Source of the DNA: Arenibacter troitsensis
GTDB taxonomy: Bacteria > Bacteroidota > Bacteroidia > Flavobacteriales > Flavobacteriaceae
Direction: 5' to 3'
DNA length: 64,000 nucleotides
Assembly (NCBI RefSeq): GCF_900177645.1
Contig: NZ_FXAO01000006.1
Location: 310,001 to 374,000 of the forward strand
Both the position numbers and the translations under genes were made by a program. This document shows, piece by piece, positions 1-8,839 of this stretch (positions are counted from its first letter, which is position 1; the number at the start of each line of letters is the position of its first letter). Under the pieces are notes generated by a model. It saw only the letters and a list, made by a program, of their open reading frames with translations, was not told the origin of the DNA and made no database searches.

Positions 1-489
1 CAAGCTTTAAACACGATTGGGATTGAAAAAAACGAATCGGACTCAGATTTGGCCGTACAGGTAAAAGCTATTTCCCTAAAAGCATTGAACCAACCAAAGC
101 GAGCTTTGGAACAGTTTGAAATTCTGAATAAGAGGGAACCAAATCCTTATTTGGCATACGAATTGGCAGACCTAAAAATACAGACCGGTGACAATGAAGG
201 TGCAGCCGCGAATATTGAATATGGAATTGCCAATGCCAAAGAAGAAATGAAATATGCCTTCTATGAAAGACAACAACCCTACGAGGTTTCTTTAAAGGCT
301 GCTTTTATACATTTAAAGGCCTTGGTTGAATTCAATCAGGATCAAACCAATATAGATGGTGCCCTGGCCACCATTGATGAAGCTTTAAAAATAGACCCCA
401 ATTTTAATTTGGCCAGTTTAAGCAAACAAGCTTTACAGTCCAGAAAAGAGAAACAAGAGAATAAGGATCCACAAGCCACTAAGCAATAA
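1..489 (+). CDS. TPR-repeat protein, C-terminal part (5' end outside window)
   Basis: The reading frame is open from base 1, so this is the last 162 residues of a larger protein; the TTG at 49 is not a convincing start. The visible part is helical and rich in Ala, Leu, Glu and Lys, with tetratricopeptide-like pairs (residues with the pattern ALEQFEIL...YLAYELADLKIQTGD, and later GALATIDEALKIDPNFNLA, a canonical TPR second helix ending in DPN). The tail is charged and low in complexity. TPR proteins scaffold protein-protein contacts, and the partner cannot be told from here. A strong hairpin follows the stop. The TPR call is fairly sure; the specific role is unknown. Confidence 0.7.
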   Translation, partial: QALNTIGIEKNESDSDLAVQVKAISLKALNQPKRALEQFEILNKREPNPYLAYELADLKIQTGDNEGAAANIEYGIANAKEEMKYAFYERQQPYEVSLKAAFIHLKALVEFNQDQTNIDGALATIDEALKIDPNFNLASLSKQALQSRKEKQENKDPQATKQ

Positions 490-534
490 TCGAAACTTAC
501 CGGGCTTCACCTTATGGCTCCCTATAATGGAAAA

Positions 535-571
535 CAACAAAAAACCACTGCTGTGCAGTGGTTTTTTGTTG
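535..571. terminator. Bidirectional intrinsic terminator
   Basis: A perfect 17-bp stem (CAACAAAAAACCACTGC with its complement) closes over a 3-nt loop. A-runs lie on the left arm and T-runs on the right arm, so it can terminate on both strands. It sits between the convergent TPR gene and the NTF2-like gene. Confidence 0.85.
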
Positions 572-609
572 CTCTAAAGATATAGCTTTTTCTTACTAAC
601 AGGGAACTA

Positions 610-1110
610 CTACGGTTTAATTAAATCTTCGATTATCCTATTGTCCCTTTCCTGCTTCATCAGGATTACCTCGGAAACATATTCATTGGGAATAACCAGG
701 GAGAGCACATAGTGTGCTATTTTCCATTTCCCGGACTCTTTTCTAAGTACCCCTGAACCACGACATAGTTTCATCTGGGTATCCAATAATTCATCAAACC
801 AAGCATAATCCCCCTTGTCATTGACATATATTTTTCGTTCCACGGCTTTGAAGTTCCATGCCCTTCCCTTATCAAAATGGGGCTTTGCATAGGCCTTAAA
901 TTCTTCCAACTGCCAATTCTCGGAAGCATCCGTACCTATGAACACGGCATCGGAAGTCATTAAATTAAAAAAGGCATCAAATTCTGCGCTTGCTGCCGCT
1001 TTGTGCCAGCTATCCAGAATATTCCCTATTTCCGTTTTATCCCTAGGTCCCTGGGCCCTCAGCTGTAAGGCCCACAAGGTCCCCAAAACAAACACTACCA
1101 CCCTACTCAC
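610..1110 (-). CDS. Exported SnoaL/NTF2-like (DUF4440-type) protein
   Basis: The 166-residue protein has a short hydrophobic N terminus (RVVVFVLGTLWALQL, then RAQ-G), which reads as a signal peptide. The body matches the NTF2-like cone fold: ILDSWHKAAASAEFDAFFNLMTSDAVFIGTDASENW, followed by strands ending in SGVLRKESGKWKIAHYVLS. The family covers small ligand-binding or enzymatic domains, so the substrate is unknown. Its start overlaps the stop of the upstream lipoprotein gene by 8 bp, so the two are probably co-transcribed and translationally coupled. Confidence 0.75.
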   Translation of the reverse strand: MSRVVVFVLGTLWALQLRAQGPRDKTEIGNILDSWHKAAASAEFDAFFNLMTSDAVFIGTDASENWQLEEFKAYAKPHFDKGRAWNFKAVERKIYVNDKGDYAWFDELLDTQMKLCRGSGVLRKESGKWKIAHYVLSLVIPNEYVSEVILMKQERDNRIIEDLIKP

Positions 1111-1597
1111 TAAATATGAGTAAAGTGTCCAACCTACTATTTACAATAACATTGAACTGGTTCCTAAATGCGTTATAAGCTTCGATCATTTCTATGGTAG
1201 ATCCCTTGGTACCATCCCTGTACTCCAAATTTCCCTTAGTTTTAAGAATATAGGTCTTAAAAACCTTTTGCCTGCTCTTAATTTGCGGGATATCAAATGT
1301 TGCGGGATATGTAGAAGCTTCCAGCGTTTTTTGTTTTTCGATCAAATCTTCAATGACCAATACCAAATCCTCCCTGTTTGCTACCCGATACAATGATTCA
1401 AAAGTATTTTCCAAACCGATGAACTCCTGCCATTCCTTAATAATTGCCATGGCCTCTTCATTTAATTCCTTGGGCTTGGGGATCGAATCCACACTAAAAA
1501 ACACTTCCGCCTTTTCTTCAACGGCCGCTATGTTTTCTTGTTGTTTACAAGAGCCCAACAAAATAAAAACGCTGACGTAAATCAATATTCTTCCCAT
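1103..1597 (-). CDS. Small exported lipoprotein, function unknown
   Basis: I place the start at the ATG that gives MGRILIYVSVFILLGSCKQQ, a textbook SPII signal with lipobox LGSC; an in-frame ATG five codons upstream only adds a charged leader. The mature part, about 145 residues, is largely helical and charged (KELNEEAMAIIKEWQEFIGLEN...) with no family I recognise. It overlaps the start of the NTF2-like gene by 8 bp. It is likely anchored in the inner or outer membrane facing the periplasm. Confidence 0.7.
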   Translation of the reverse strand: MGRILIYVSVFILLGSCKQQENIAAVEEKAEVFFSVDSIPKPKELNEEAMAIIKEWQEFIGLENTFESLYRVANREDLVLVIEDLIEKQKTLEASTYPATFDIPQIKSRQKVFKTYILKTKGNLEYRDGTKGSTIEMIEAYNAFRNQFNVIVNSRLDTLLIFSE

Positions 1598-1730
1598 AGG
1601 GCGAAGGTACAAATTTTAATAAACGCTAGCTTTGGTAGCATTTATATTTAACCAAGCTTTAATGCAAAATCATTTTTATCATTGGGTCCTTTAATCAATT
1701 ACCCCCAACGCAATCAAATCTCGCTTAGTA

Positions 1731-1768
1731 AATAAAAATGGGAAGGGATGAATGGCCACATCTTCCCA
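1731..1768 (-). terminator. Intrinsic terminator after the rimK-fusion gene
   Basis: On the minus strand a TGGGAAG...CTTCCCA stem with an inner ATG/CAT extension is followed by TTTTTATTT. It lies about 30 bp after the stop of the retropepsin-RimK gene. Confidence 0.6.
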
Positions 1769-1796
1769 ACGTATCCTTTATAATTAGAATTAGGAA

Positions 1797-3173
1797 CTAG
1801 ACACTAAATTTGATTTTGCTTTCTATAGCCCGGATCATGATACTGGCAATGTCCTTTCCGGTAGCATTTTCAATCCCTTCCAAACCTGGGGATGAATTAA
1901 CCTCGAGCAGTAAGGGACCTTTGTTGGAACGGATGATGTCCACTCCGGCTACGGCCAGATTTAATACTTTGGCCGCCTTTACCGCCAACTTCCTTTCTTC
2001 TGAAGTAATCCTTATAATGGATGCCTTGCCCCCTTGATGCAGGTTTGCCCGGAATTCCCCCTTTTCGGCTTGGCGCTGTATGGAGGCAACAACCTTTCCA
2101 TTTACCACAAAACAGCGGATATCCTGACCGTTTGCTTCTTTTATGAACTCTTGTACCAAGATATTGGTCTGTACGCTCTTAAAGGCGTTGATAACACTTT
2201 CTGCGGCCTTGTTCGTTTCTGCCAAGACCACGCCCTTACCTTGGGTACTTTCCAGTAACTTTATAATCAAAGGTGCCCCATTGACCATCCTGATAAGATC
2301 CTTGGTATCCATGGGAGATTTGGCAAATCCGGTGATAGGGATATGTATATCATTTTTGGAAAAAAGCTGGGAAGCAAACAATTTATCCCTGGATTGGGTT
2401 ATAGCCTCTGCCGAATTTAAACAGTACACCCCAAGGTTGTCGAACTGCCTTATCAAGGCACAACCGTAAAAGGTAACCGCTGGTTTTATCCTAGGTATAA
2501 TGGCATCGAACTCATTTAATATGTTTCCGCCCCTATATCTAATCTCCGGGGAATTGGCATCGAGTTTCATATAGGCGTGTTCCACATTTAAAAACACCAT
2601 ATCATGTCCCATAGCCTCACCGGCCTCCATTATGCGCTTGTTACTGTACAACAATGGGTTACTGGCCAGCAATGCAATTTTAAGCCCTGTCTTTTCTTTA
2701 AAATGGGAGGCATACCGCTGACTAATTTCCGTTGCCGAGAACTCGCCCAAATTAAAACTAACCGCAGGGTTTACCACAAAACGTTCATTGAGTGCCTCCC
2801 TGCCCAAAAGCATACGGTACTCCATTGTATCCCTATTGGCCAAGGTGAGCTCTATATCAAAAGTATGATTGCCAACCCGTACCGGGGTCTTAATCACATA
2901 ACGCTCCTCGGATATCCCTGAAGAACTCTTTACCGTCCTCCGGTCTACCAAACGCGCCTTGCATTCTATGTTAATTCCCCTATTGTCCTGCAAAGGATTG
3001 ACCTCGAACTTTACCCATTCGTGGGCCCCTTTGGTATATACTTTTATATTATTTGCCTGTATGGAAGAAGTTTTAGCCCCGGAATCTACCCTAGCCTTTA
3101 TAGCAGGAATCTCCAAATCCTCGAATATACACCATTCCTCACTACCAATAATATCCAGGTCCTTATACTTCAT
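1797..3173 (-). CDS. rimK: Retropepsin-like (RimB) domain fused to RimK-type ATP-grasp ligase
   Basis: 458 residues in two domains. Residues ~8-145 match the 'ATP-dependent zinc protease'/RimB family, now viewed as retropepsin-like, with the Asp motif DSGAKTS at 30-36. Residues ~160-455 are Rim[16 protein letters not shown], then [19 protein letters not shown], the ATP-grasp [30 protein letters not shown] and the metal-binding [15 protein letters not shown]. RimK adds glutamate residues to ribosomal protein S6; RimB-type proteins are proposed to oppose or control it. Here both activities sit in one chain, while in many bacteria they are separate genes. It is a single-gene unit with its own downstream terminator. 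The domain call is sure; that S6 is the target is inferred. Confidence 0.88.
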   Translation of the reverse strand: MKYKDLDIIGSEEWCIFEDLEIPAIKARVDSGAKTSSIQANNIKVYTKGAHEWVKFEVNPLQDNRGINIECKARLVDRRTVKSSSGISEERYVIKTPVRVGNHTFDIELTLANRDTMEYRMLLGREALNERFVVNPAVSFNLGEFSATEISQRYASHFKEKTGLKIALLASNPLLYSNKRIMEAGEAMGHDMVFLNVEHAYMKLDANSPEIRYRGGNILNEFDAIIPRIKPAVTFYGCALIRQFDNLGVYCLNSAEAITQSRDKLFASQLFSKNDIHIPITGFAKSPMDTKDLIRMVNGAPLIIKLLESTQGKGVVLAETNKAAESVINAFKSVQTNILVQEFIKEANGQDIRCFVVNGKVVASIQRQAEKGEFRANLHQGGKASIIRITSEERKLAVKAAKVLNLAVAGVDIIRSNKGPLLLEVNSSPGLEGIENATGKDIASIMIRAIESKIKFSV

Positions 3174-3290
3174 TATTATATTTATATTTTTTAATTAACT
3201 GCAAAATAAAACACTTGACCCCTGGGAATCAAGAATAATTGATTATTAATTTATTGAATAACAAAAGTCAACGGGTAATATTCCTGAAAA

Positions 3291-3707
3291 TCAGGACAAG
3301 AACATCTCTTTTGGTTTTTTGAAACATTTAAATTCTACCATATGCCCATTGGGATCCTGAATAAAAAAGGACTTATGCTCGCCTATCTTATCCTTCAAAA
3401 ATACGACCTCGGTGGTAAGCTCATATTCCGACTTCGTTAATTTGGCATGCAAATTATTCCATGTGTCTTCATCCACAATTACCCCAAAGTGAAAAGAAGG
3501 CAGCACGGTATCTTCAAATTTATAAGTCTTAAAGGCAAAATTAAAAATGCCCGCCTTGGTGAACGTAATCTGGTTTCCAAACAAATTAATATCCAACCAT
3601 CGGGAAGAGTGCCGTCCCAATTCGGCACCGATAACGTCTACGTAAAAATCCTCAGTTTTGCTTATACTTAAGCAGGGCAATGACATATGGAAAGGTGCAT
3701 TTTTCAT
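3291..3707 (-). CDS. VOC-family (glyoxalase/bleomycin-resistance fold) protein
   Basis: 138 residues with two beta-alpha-beta-beta-beta modules. It opens MSLPCLSISKTEDFYVDVIGAELGRHS and ends in the family hallmark KSFFIQDPNGHMVEFKCF, whose Glu is a usual metal ligand; SFHFGVIVDEDTWNNL supplies the second-module His. The family includes glyoxalases, ring-cleavage dioxygenases and antibiotic-binding proteins, and the sequence does not choose between them. It stands alone on the minus strand with gaps on both sides. Confidence 0.8.
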   Translation of the reverse strand: MKNAPFHMSLPCLSISKTEDFYVDVIGAELGRHSSRWLDINLFGNQITFTKAGIFNFAFKTYKFEDTVLPSFHFGVIVDEDTWNNLHAKLTKSEYELTTEVVFLKDKIGEHKSFFIQDPNGHMVEFKCFKKPKEMFLS

Positions 3708-3886
3708 CTGTTAATATTTATTTCTTAATAAATGGGACCGCCCCGAAACCTATGGGGTGCAATTCGCCATTACACATCCACTCCCAATAACAATCCGGTA
3801 GTTTCTAAAATTATCCTGGCTAATTTCAAAAGGCTTCGTTTTATTTTTGATGCTTTAACTAAGGTAATAAAAAGATCAATTACAAT

Positions 3887-4669
3887 TTACCTCCATAGTC
3901 TAAATACAAAAAGATCCAAAACTTCTACCAATATCAATATGATAATCACCCATTCCAATCTACTGCTTTCCCTATGGTCCCAAATATCTTTGAACAATTC
4001 CAGATTTTCTTTTACAATCCCCAATTGTTCGTGTATATTTCTATACCTGATCTTTAGATCGAATGTTTGTTTAAGTTCCATGTTTAATCTGTTCAGCTGC
4101 TCATTTTCCCAAGTGCTGTCGGGCTCATCAAAAATATAGAGGTTTTCCGAAATCTGATTTTTAATATTCAGGACCTTCCCTATAAACTTCCTGAGCTTCA
4201 TTCCCGAAATATTCAGTTTTCCTTTCCTTTCCAAATATTGGGTGTGTTCATTGGTCTCTTCCAGTAGCTGTTGGGTAATTTCGGAATATTGGTCCAGAGC
4301 CACCGATTGGGAAGTGTTCAACATAACCAATCTAATAAACTCGGCATCAAAACTGGGCAAGATTACTTTATCGAAAGCCACCTTTTGGTGGCCTTCGATT
4401 ATTTCTACTTTTATTGTTTCTGTAAATTGGGGAGAATTTTTCTCCTTGGTAATAGCGGAAAGGGCGTCTAGAATCTTTGCTTTTTCATCCTCGGAATGAT
4501 TAAAAAAGGATACCAGACCATATTGAAAGATATAGACGAATTTTTTTTCGCCGTTTTTCAAATAGAGTTCATCACTGTCCGAAAACAATATTTTTAAAGG
4601 CAATTGGGATTTACATTGCCTAATATTGATCGAAGATGCTATATGAACGGCAACAACCTCAAACATCAC
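3887..4669 (-). CDS. RMD1/DUF155 (YagE-like) family protein with C-terminal membrane anchor
   Basis: 260 residues. The N-terminal half has the beta-rich DUF155 pattern (KKFVYIFQYGLVSFFNHSEDEKAKIL), the middle is helical and probably coiled coil (residues ~140-225), and the end is a hydrophobic span VIIILILVEVLDLFVF near 238-254 followed by a short basic tail. The family is best known from yeast mitochondrial Rmd proteins; the bacterial role is not established. It starts 3 bp after the stop of the acidic protein gene, making it the last gene of the polyamine operon. Confidence 0.75.
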   Translation of the reverse strand: MMFEVVAVHIASSINIRQCKSQLPLKILFSDSDELYLKNGEKKFVYIFQYGLVSFFNHSEDEKAKILDALSAITKEKNSPQFTETIKVEIIEGHQKVAFDKVILPSFDAEFIRLVMLNTSQSVALDQYSEITQQLLEETNEHTQYLERKGKLNISGMKLRKFIGKVLNIKNQISENLYIFDEPDSTWENEQLNRLNMELKQTFDLKIRYRNIHEQLGIVKENLELFKDIWDHRESSRLEWVIIILILVEVLDLFVFRLWR

Positions 4670-4672
4670 GCG

Positions 4673-4987
4673 TTAGTCATCGTCATCATCTCCCTCTACC
4701 CCTTCCAGATCCACATCTGGAATGGCCTCTGGATCGTCATCGTCAAAGTCCTCATAATCATCCTCATCATAATTGGCCATAGTCTTTTCCAACTTGGCAC
4801 TTATCTTGACAAGATATTTGGTATCCTCGGTGGTCACTTCAACGGCCTCGATACGCTCCCCTTGTGCATTCTTGAAGGAGATGATATTAAGATCGTCGTA
4901 CCCATCCGGATACTTCTCAACCAAAAGTTTCAAAACTTCGGGAGTAAGTTTTTTAAAGTCTACAATAACTCTTTTTAAATTGTCCAT
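4673..4987 (-). CDS. Small conserved protein with Asp/Glu-rich tail
   Basis: 104 residues: a compact alpha/beta domain (KRVIVDFKKLTPEVLKLLVEKYPDGY, then strands) and an acidic tail from about residue 73 that is mostly Asp and Glu. I recognise no named family. It is packed 3 bp after the deoxyhypusine-synthase-like gene and 3 bp before the RMD1 gene, so it is certainly part of that operon. The agmatinase in the same operon also ends in an acidic stretch. A role in binding polyamines through the acidic tail is possible but only a guess. Confidence 0.7.
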   Translation of the reverse strand: MDNLKRVIVDFKKLTPEVLKLLVEKYPDGYDDLNIISFKNAQGERIEAVEVTTEDTKYLVKISAKLEKTMANYDEDDYEDFDDDDPEAIPDVDLEGVEGDDDDD

Positions 4988-4990
4988 ATA

Positions 4991-5968
4991 CTACATGTCT
5001 AATAGGTACGCAAAAATTAAGGGCGCAACAATGGTTGCATCACTTTCAATAATAAACTTAGGGGTATTTATATCCAATTTTCCCCAGGTAATTTTCTCAT
5101 TCGGCACAGCGCCAGAGTAGGAACCATAACTTGTGGTAGAGTCACTGATTTGGCAAAAATAACTCCAAAACGGCGTATCTGTCCTTTCAAGATCTTGGTA
5201 CAACATAGGCACCACACAAATTGGGAAATCTCCGGCAATTCCACCACCTATCTGAAAAAATCCGATTCCTTTTTCAGAATTGGCGGTATACCAATCTGCC
5301 AGAAAGGTCATATATTCTATCCCGGACTTCATGGTACTGGCTTTTAATTCGCCCTTTACCACATAGGAGGCAAAGATATTCCCCATGGTACTGTCTTCCC
5401 AACCTGGGCAAACTATAGGCAGGTTCTTCTCCGCAGCAGCATACATCCACGAATCCTTCAGATCTATCTCATAATACTCTTCCAGAACCCCGGAAAGCAA
5501 CAATTGGTACATAAACTCATGTGGCAAATATCTTTCCCCGGCGTCCTCCGCTTTTTTCCAAATTTCAAAAATATGCTTTTGCAATCTTCGGAAGGCTTCA
5601 TGCTCCGGAATACATGTATCCGTTACCCTGTTCAAACCCTTCTCCAACAGGTCCCACTCGTCCTGAGGGGTCAGATCCCGGTAATTGGGCACACGTTTGT
5701 AATGGGAATGCGCCACCAGGTTCATGATATCCTCTTCCAAATTGGCCCCTGTACAGGATATGATATGCACCTTATCCTGACGGATAACCTCAGCAAATAT
5801 TTTCCCCAATTCTGCCGTACTCATGGCCCCTGCCAAGGAAACCAGCATTTTGGAACCCTGTTTTAGTTGATCCTCATATCCCTTTGCGGCATCCACCAAA
5901 GCGGCCGCATTAAAATGTAAATAATACTTTTCAATAAAATTGGAGATCTCTCCTTTAGTCTTCGTCAT
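4991..5968 (-). CDS. Deoxyhypusine synthase homologue, probably homospermidine/spermidine-forming
   Basis: I start at MTKTKGEISNF, giving 325 residues, because the upstream in-frame ATG lies deep inside speB; the chosen start overlaps the speB stop by 14 nt. The protein has the NAD-binding DHS fold: SLAGAMSTAELG, SCTGANLEED, GGGIAGDF and GAVPNEKITWGKLD. In DHS the Lys of the WGK motif (K297 here) carries the aminobutyl intermediate, so the enzyme should be active. Bacteria lack eIF5A, and bacterial DHS homologues have been shown to make homospermidine from putrescine or spermidine. Coming after arginine decarboxylase and agmatinase, it fits that role. The exact product is not readable from sequence. 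Confidence 0.88.
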   Translation of the reverse strand: MTKTKGEISNFIEKYYLHFNAAALVDAAKGYEDQLKQGSKMLVSLAGAMSTAELGKIFAEVIRQDKVHIISCTGANLEEDIMNLVAHSHYKRVPNYRDLTPQDEWDLLEKGLNRVTDTCIPEHEAFRRLQKHIFEIWKKAEDAGERYLPHEFMYQLLLSGVLEEYYEIDLKDSWMYAAAEKNLPIVCPGWEDSTMGNIFASYVVKGELKASTMKSGIEYMTFLADWYTANSEKGIGFFQIGGGIAGDFPICVVPMLYQDLERTDTPFWSYFCQISDSTTSYGSYSGAVPNEKITWGKLDINTPKFIIESDATIVAPLIFAYLLDM

Positions 5969-6899
5969 CGTCGAATTTTGAATTATTGTTGCCTCCCACT
6001 TTGGAATCAACGTCATAAGTGTTGTCGTATTCGTCTTCTACGGCCTCACCCATAAATTTATAGCTAAGCATTTTGTAATATAATTTGGCTGCAAGGAAAT
6101 CGGAAGTTTTATCCGTTTTATTCGGGCAAAGTTCCACAATATCGAACCCTACAACATTTTTATCCTCGAATACTTGTTTAAGAAACTCCAAGGTCTCATA
6201 ATAGAACAAGCCTCCCGGTTCTGGTGTTCCCGTAGATGGCATAATGGACGGGTCCAATGCATCCAGGTCAAAAGTTATAAAGACATTGTCCGTCATAAGA
6301 TCTATTACCTTATCCGTCCAATACTCATCATTTACCATATCATGTGCGAAGAACGTTTTCTCCTCATCGATAAAGGTTTTTTCAATGGCATCCATACTGC
6401 GTATCCCAACTTGGATAAGATTGGTGGTCTGACTTGCCTCGTGAACCGCACAGGCATGATTAAATTTACTGCCATTATACGACTTCCTTATATCTGCATG
6501 TGCATCTATATGCAACACGGTAAGGTTATCAAAACATTCATTAAAGGCCCTAATGGTACCAATGGAAATTGAATGCTCGCCCCCGAAAAGGGTAACAAAC
6601 TTGTTCCGTTTAATATACTCCTTGGTTACCTTGTGAACCGCATTTACCATAGCTTCGGGAGAACTATCCTCCTCTACGGCATTCGCCAAATATATCCCTT
6701 GCTGATAGACCTCCGTGTCAGTTTCTATATCATACCATTCCATATTTTCCGAAGCCTCCAAAAAAGCCTGAGGCCCTTTGTCCGCCCCTTTTCCCCAGGT
6801 ACTGGTTCCATCATAAGGCACAGGTATCAAAACAACCTTTGCCTTTTCCAATTGCGCAAACTCGTCTGGTATGCCAGCGTAATTGTTAGTTGTATTCAT
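5955..6899 (-). CDS. speB: Agmatinase (ureohydrolase family)
   Basis: 314 residues with the binuclear manganese ligands of the arginase/agmatinase family: GGEHSIS, HIDAHADIR and FDLDALDPSIMPSTGTPEPGG. The reaction expected is agmatine to putrescine plus urea. It follows speA by 20 bp and overlaps the DHS-like gene by 14 nt, so arginine to agmatine to putrescine to a longer polyamine is encoded in order. The C terminus carries an unusual tail of Asn, Asp and Lys (GGNNNSKFDDDED) beyond the conserved fold. Arginase, guanidinobutyrase or other ureohydrolase activity cannot be excluded, but the context favours agmatinase. Confidence 0.9.
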   Translation of the reverse strand: MNTTNNYAGIPDEFAQLEKAKVVLIPVPYDGTSTWGKGADKGPQAFLEASENMEWYDIETDTEVYQQGIYLANAVEEDSSPEAMVNAVHKVTKEYIKRNKFVTLFGGEHSISIGTIRAFNECFDNLTVLHIDAHADIRKSYNGSKFNHACAVHEASQTTNLIQVGIRSMDAIEKTFIDEEKTFFAHDMVNDEYWTDKVIDLMTDNVFITFDLDALDPSIMPSTGTPEPGGLFYYETLEFLKQVFEDKNVVGFDIVELCPNKTDKTSDFLAAKLYYKMLSYKFMGEAVEDEYDNTYDVDSKVGGNNNSKFDDDED

Positions 6900-6919
6900 T
6901 TGTTTAAAGTTTATTGATT

Positions 6920-8377
6920 TTAAAGGTCAGATTTAATTTGCTTCTCAATGCTTTGGCCAACTTCAGCTTTGGCACTGGGTTTCATTTCATATCCTAAAAT
7001 TTTAAGCAGGTCCTCTGCCTTTTGTTGTTCACTAAATAATTTGGTCGTTATATTTCCGTTTTCGTCCTTATCTATTAAAATATGCTTTGGATGTGGTATT
7101 AAACAATGCTGCAGCCCGCCATAACCTCCAATGGTCTCCTGATAGGCGCCTGTATTAAAAAATCCTATATACAAAGGCTTATCCTTTCTATACTTGGGCA
7201 AATAAATGGCATTCATATTTTGCTCACTATTGTAATAATCATCACTATCGCAGGTTAATCCCCCCAACAATACCCTTTCATATTCATCATACCAGCGATT
7301 AATGGCCAACATAATGAAACGTTTATTGATGGCCCAGGTATCCGGTAATGTGGTTATGAAGGAAGAATCGATCATATTCCACTTTTCCCTATCGTTCTGT
7401 TGCTTCTGATATAGTATTTCATAAATGGCCCCGCCACTCTCACCTACCGTAAAACTTCCAAATTCGGTAAATATATTTGGTACGGCAACATCCGCTTCCT
7501 GACAAGCAATATTAATTTGGTTTATGATCTCATCTATCATGTATTGATAGTCGTATTCAAAAGCCAAAGAATTTTTTATGGGGAAACCACCGCCAATATT
7601 AAGACTGTCCAAGGATGGACATATCTTTTTAAGTCTCACGTACACCTTTAAACATTTTACCAATTCGTTCCAATAATAGGCATTGTCACGAATACCGGTA
7701 TTAATGAAAAAGTGTAGCATCTTCAACTCTACCTTGTCATTGTCCTTAATTTGATTCTCATAAAAAGGTACAATATTTTTGTATCCAATTCCCAGTCGCG
7801 AGGTATAAAATTCAAACTTTGGCTCCTCCTCGGATGCAATTCTGATACCAACTTTAAAAGTATCGTTGATGGCATCGGACAAAAGGTCTATTTCCTCGTA
7901 ATTGTCTATAATAGGAATACAATTCTGATGTCCCTTGTTTATTAGATTGGCAATATTGGTAATATATTGATCCCTTTTAAACCCGTTACATATGACAAAG
8001 GTATTATCCTTTATCTTACCCTTTTCCTTTAATTTTTCAACGATGTTAATATCAAAGGCCGAAGAGGTTTCAATATGAATATCATTCTTTAAGGCCTCGT
8101 TCAAAACCGGTTTAAAATGGGAACTTTTGGTACAATAGCAATAATGGTATTTACCTTTATAGTTATTTTTTTCCATGGCTATCCTGAACCATTCCTTTGC
8201 CTTATTGATATTTTCGGAAATTTTGGGCAAATAGGTAAACTTTAAAGGACTACCGTATTCCTCCACCAAATCCATTAGTGGAATTCCATGGAACTTTAGG
8301 TTTTCGCCCTCCAAGGTAAATTCCTCCTGTGGAAAATAATAGGTTTGATCTATAAGATTAATGTACTTCGTGTTCAT
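6920..8377 (-). CDS. speA: Arginine decarboxylase, fold-III PLP enzyme
   Basis: 485 residues, shorter than the ~650-residue Escherichia coli SpeA but typical of the compact form in this phylum. The PLP lysine is K84 in CYCTKSSHF; LNIGGGFPIKN, TEFGSFTVGESGG and the C-terminal CDSDDYYN complete the active site. It should convert arginine to agmatine in the cytoplasm. It is the first gene of the polyamine operon, and the 462 bp upstream should hold its promoter. Fold-III relatives that use ornithine, lysine or carboxynorspermidine exist; the adjacent agmatinase argues for arginine. Confidence 0.87.
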   Translation of the reverse strand: MNTKYINLIDQTYYFPQEEFTLEGENLKFHGIPLMDLVEEYGSPLKFTYLPKISENINKAKEWFRIAMEKNNYKGKYHYCYCTKSSHFKPVLNEALKNDIHIETSSAFDINIVEKLKEKGKIKDNTFVICNGFKRDQYITNIANLINKGHQNCIPIIDNYEEIDLLSDAINDTFKVGIRIASEEEPKFEFYTSRLGIGYKNIVPFYENQIKDNDKVELKMLHFFINTGIRDNAYYWNELVKCLKVYVRLKKICPSLDSLNIGGGFPIKNSLAFEYDYQYMIDEIINQINIACQEADVAVPNIFTEFGSFTVGESGGAIYEILYQKQQNDREKWNMIDSSFITTLPDTWAINKRFIMLAINRWYDEYERVLLGGLTCDSDDYYNSEQNMNAIYLPKYRKDKPLYIGFFNTGAYQETIGGYGGLQHCLIPHPKHILIDKDENGNITTKLFSEQQKAEDLLKILGYEMKPSAKAEVGQSIEKQIKSDL

Positions 8378-8839
8378 TTAAATAAATATATGAATTGTAA
8401 ATAAGTAAATAGCATCGCCAAATGCAAATAATATTAGAAATTATAACTAAATCCCTAAACAATTATCTGCTTTTCAGTGGTGGGTATAAAAAAATAGTCG
8501 TGCTGACTGCACACGATAGAAGAAAAATTTGGAATACCAAGTAAATTTTGGCCACCTATACCTTTAAATTTCAGTTGCCTGAATCTTTCTGTTGCCAGAA
8601 GCACAAATTTGTAAGTATGGTTCATTGTACGCTACTAGATGCTATTATGAAGATAAAATTTAAGGCTAAATTGATGTGACAAATGAAAACAAAAAAAATG
8701 AAAAAACAAGCGTTTTGAAAAATTTTACGTTTAAGTAAAAAATGAATTTTTTCAATAACAAAAAATTAACTAAAAATTAGATTTAATCCATTGATTTTTA
8801 ACCTTTTATTGACTATTTTTAAATAAAAACCAGATAGTT
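8378..8839. other. Intergenic region between divergent speA and secreted-protein gene
   Basis: 462 bp, very AT-rich, with no ORF and no strong hairpin. It must contain divergent promoters, but I find no clean TAnnTTTG box on either strand. Confidence 0.5.

Noticed and set aside
3737-3760. CCCC/GGGG hairpin after the RMD1 gene as an operon terminator
   Set aside because: The stem is only four to five base pairs and no T-run follows on the minus strand.
5968-6016. Longer N terminus of the DHS homologue
   Set aside because: The extra 16 residues lie inside speB in another frame; the ATG at 5968 fits the family start and a normal stop-start overlap.
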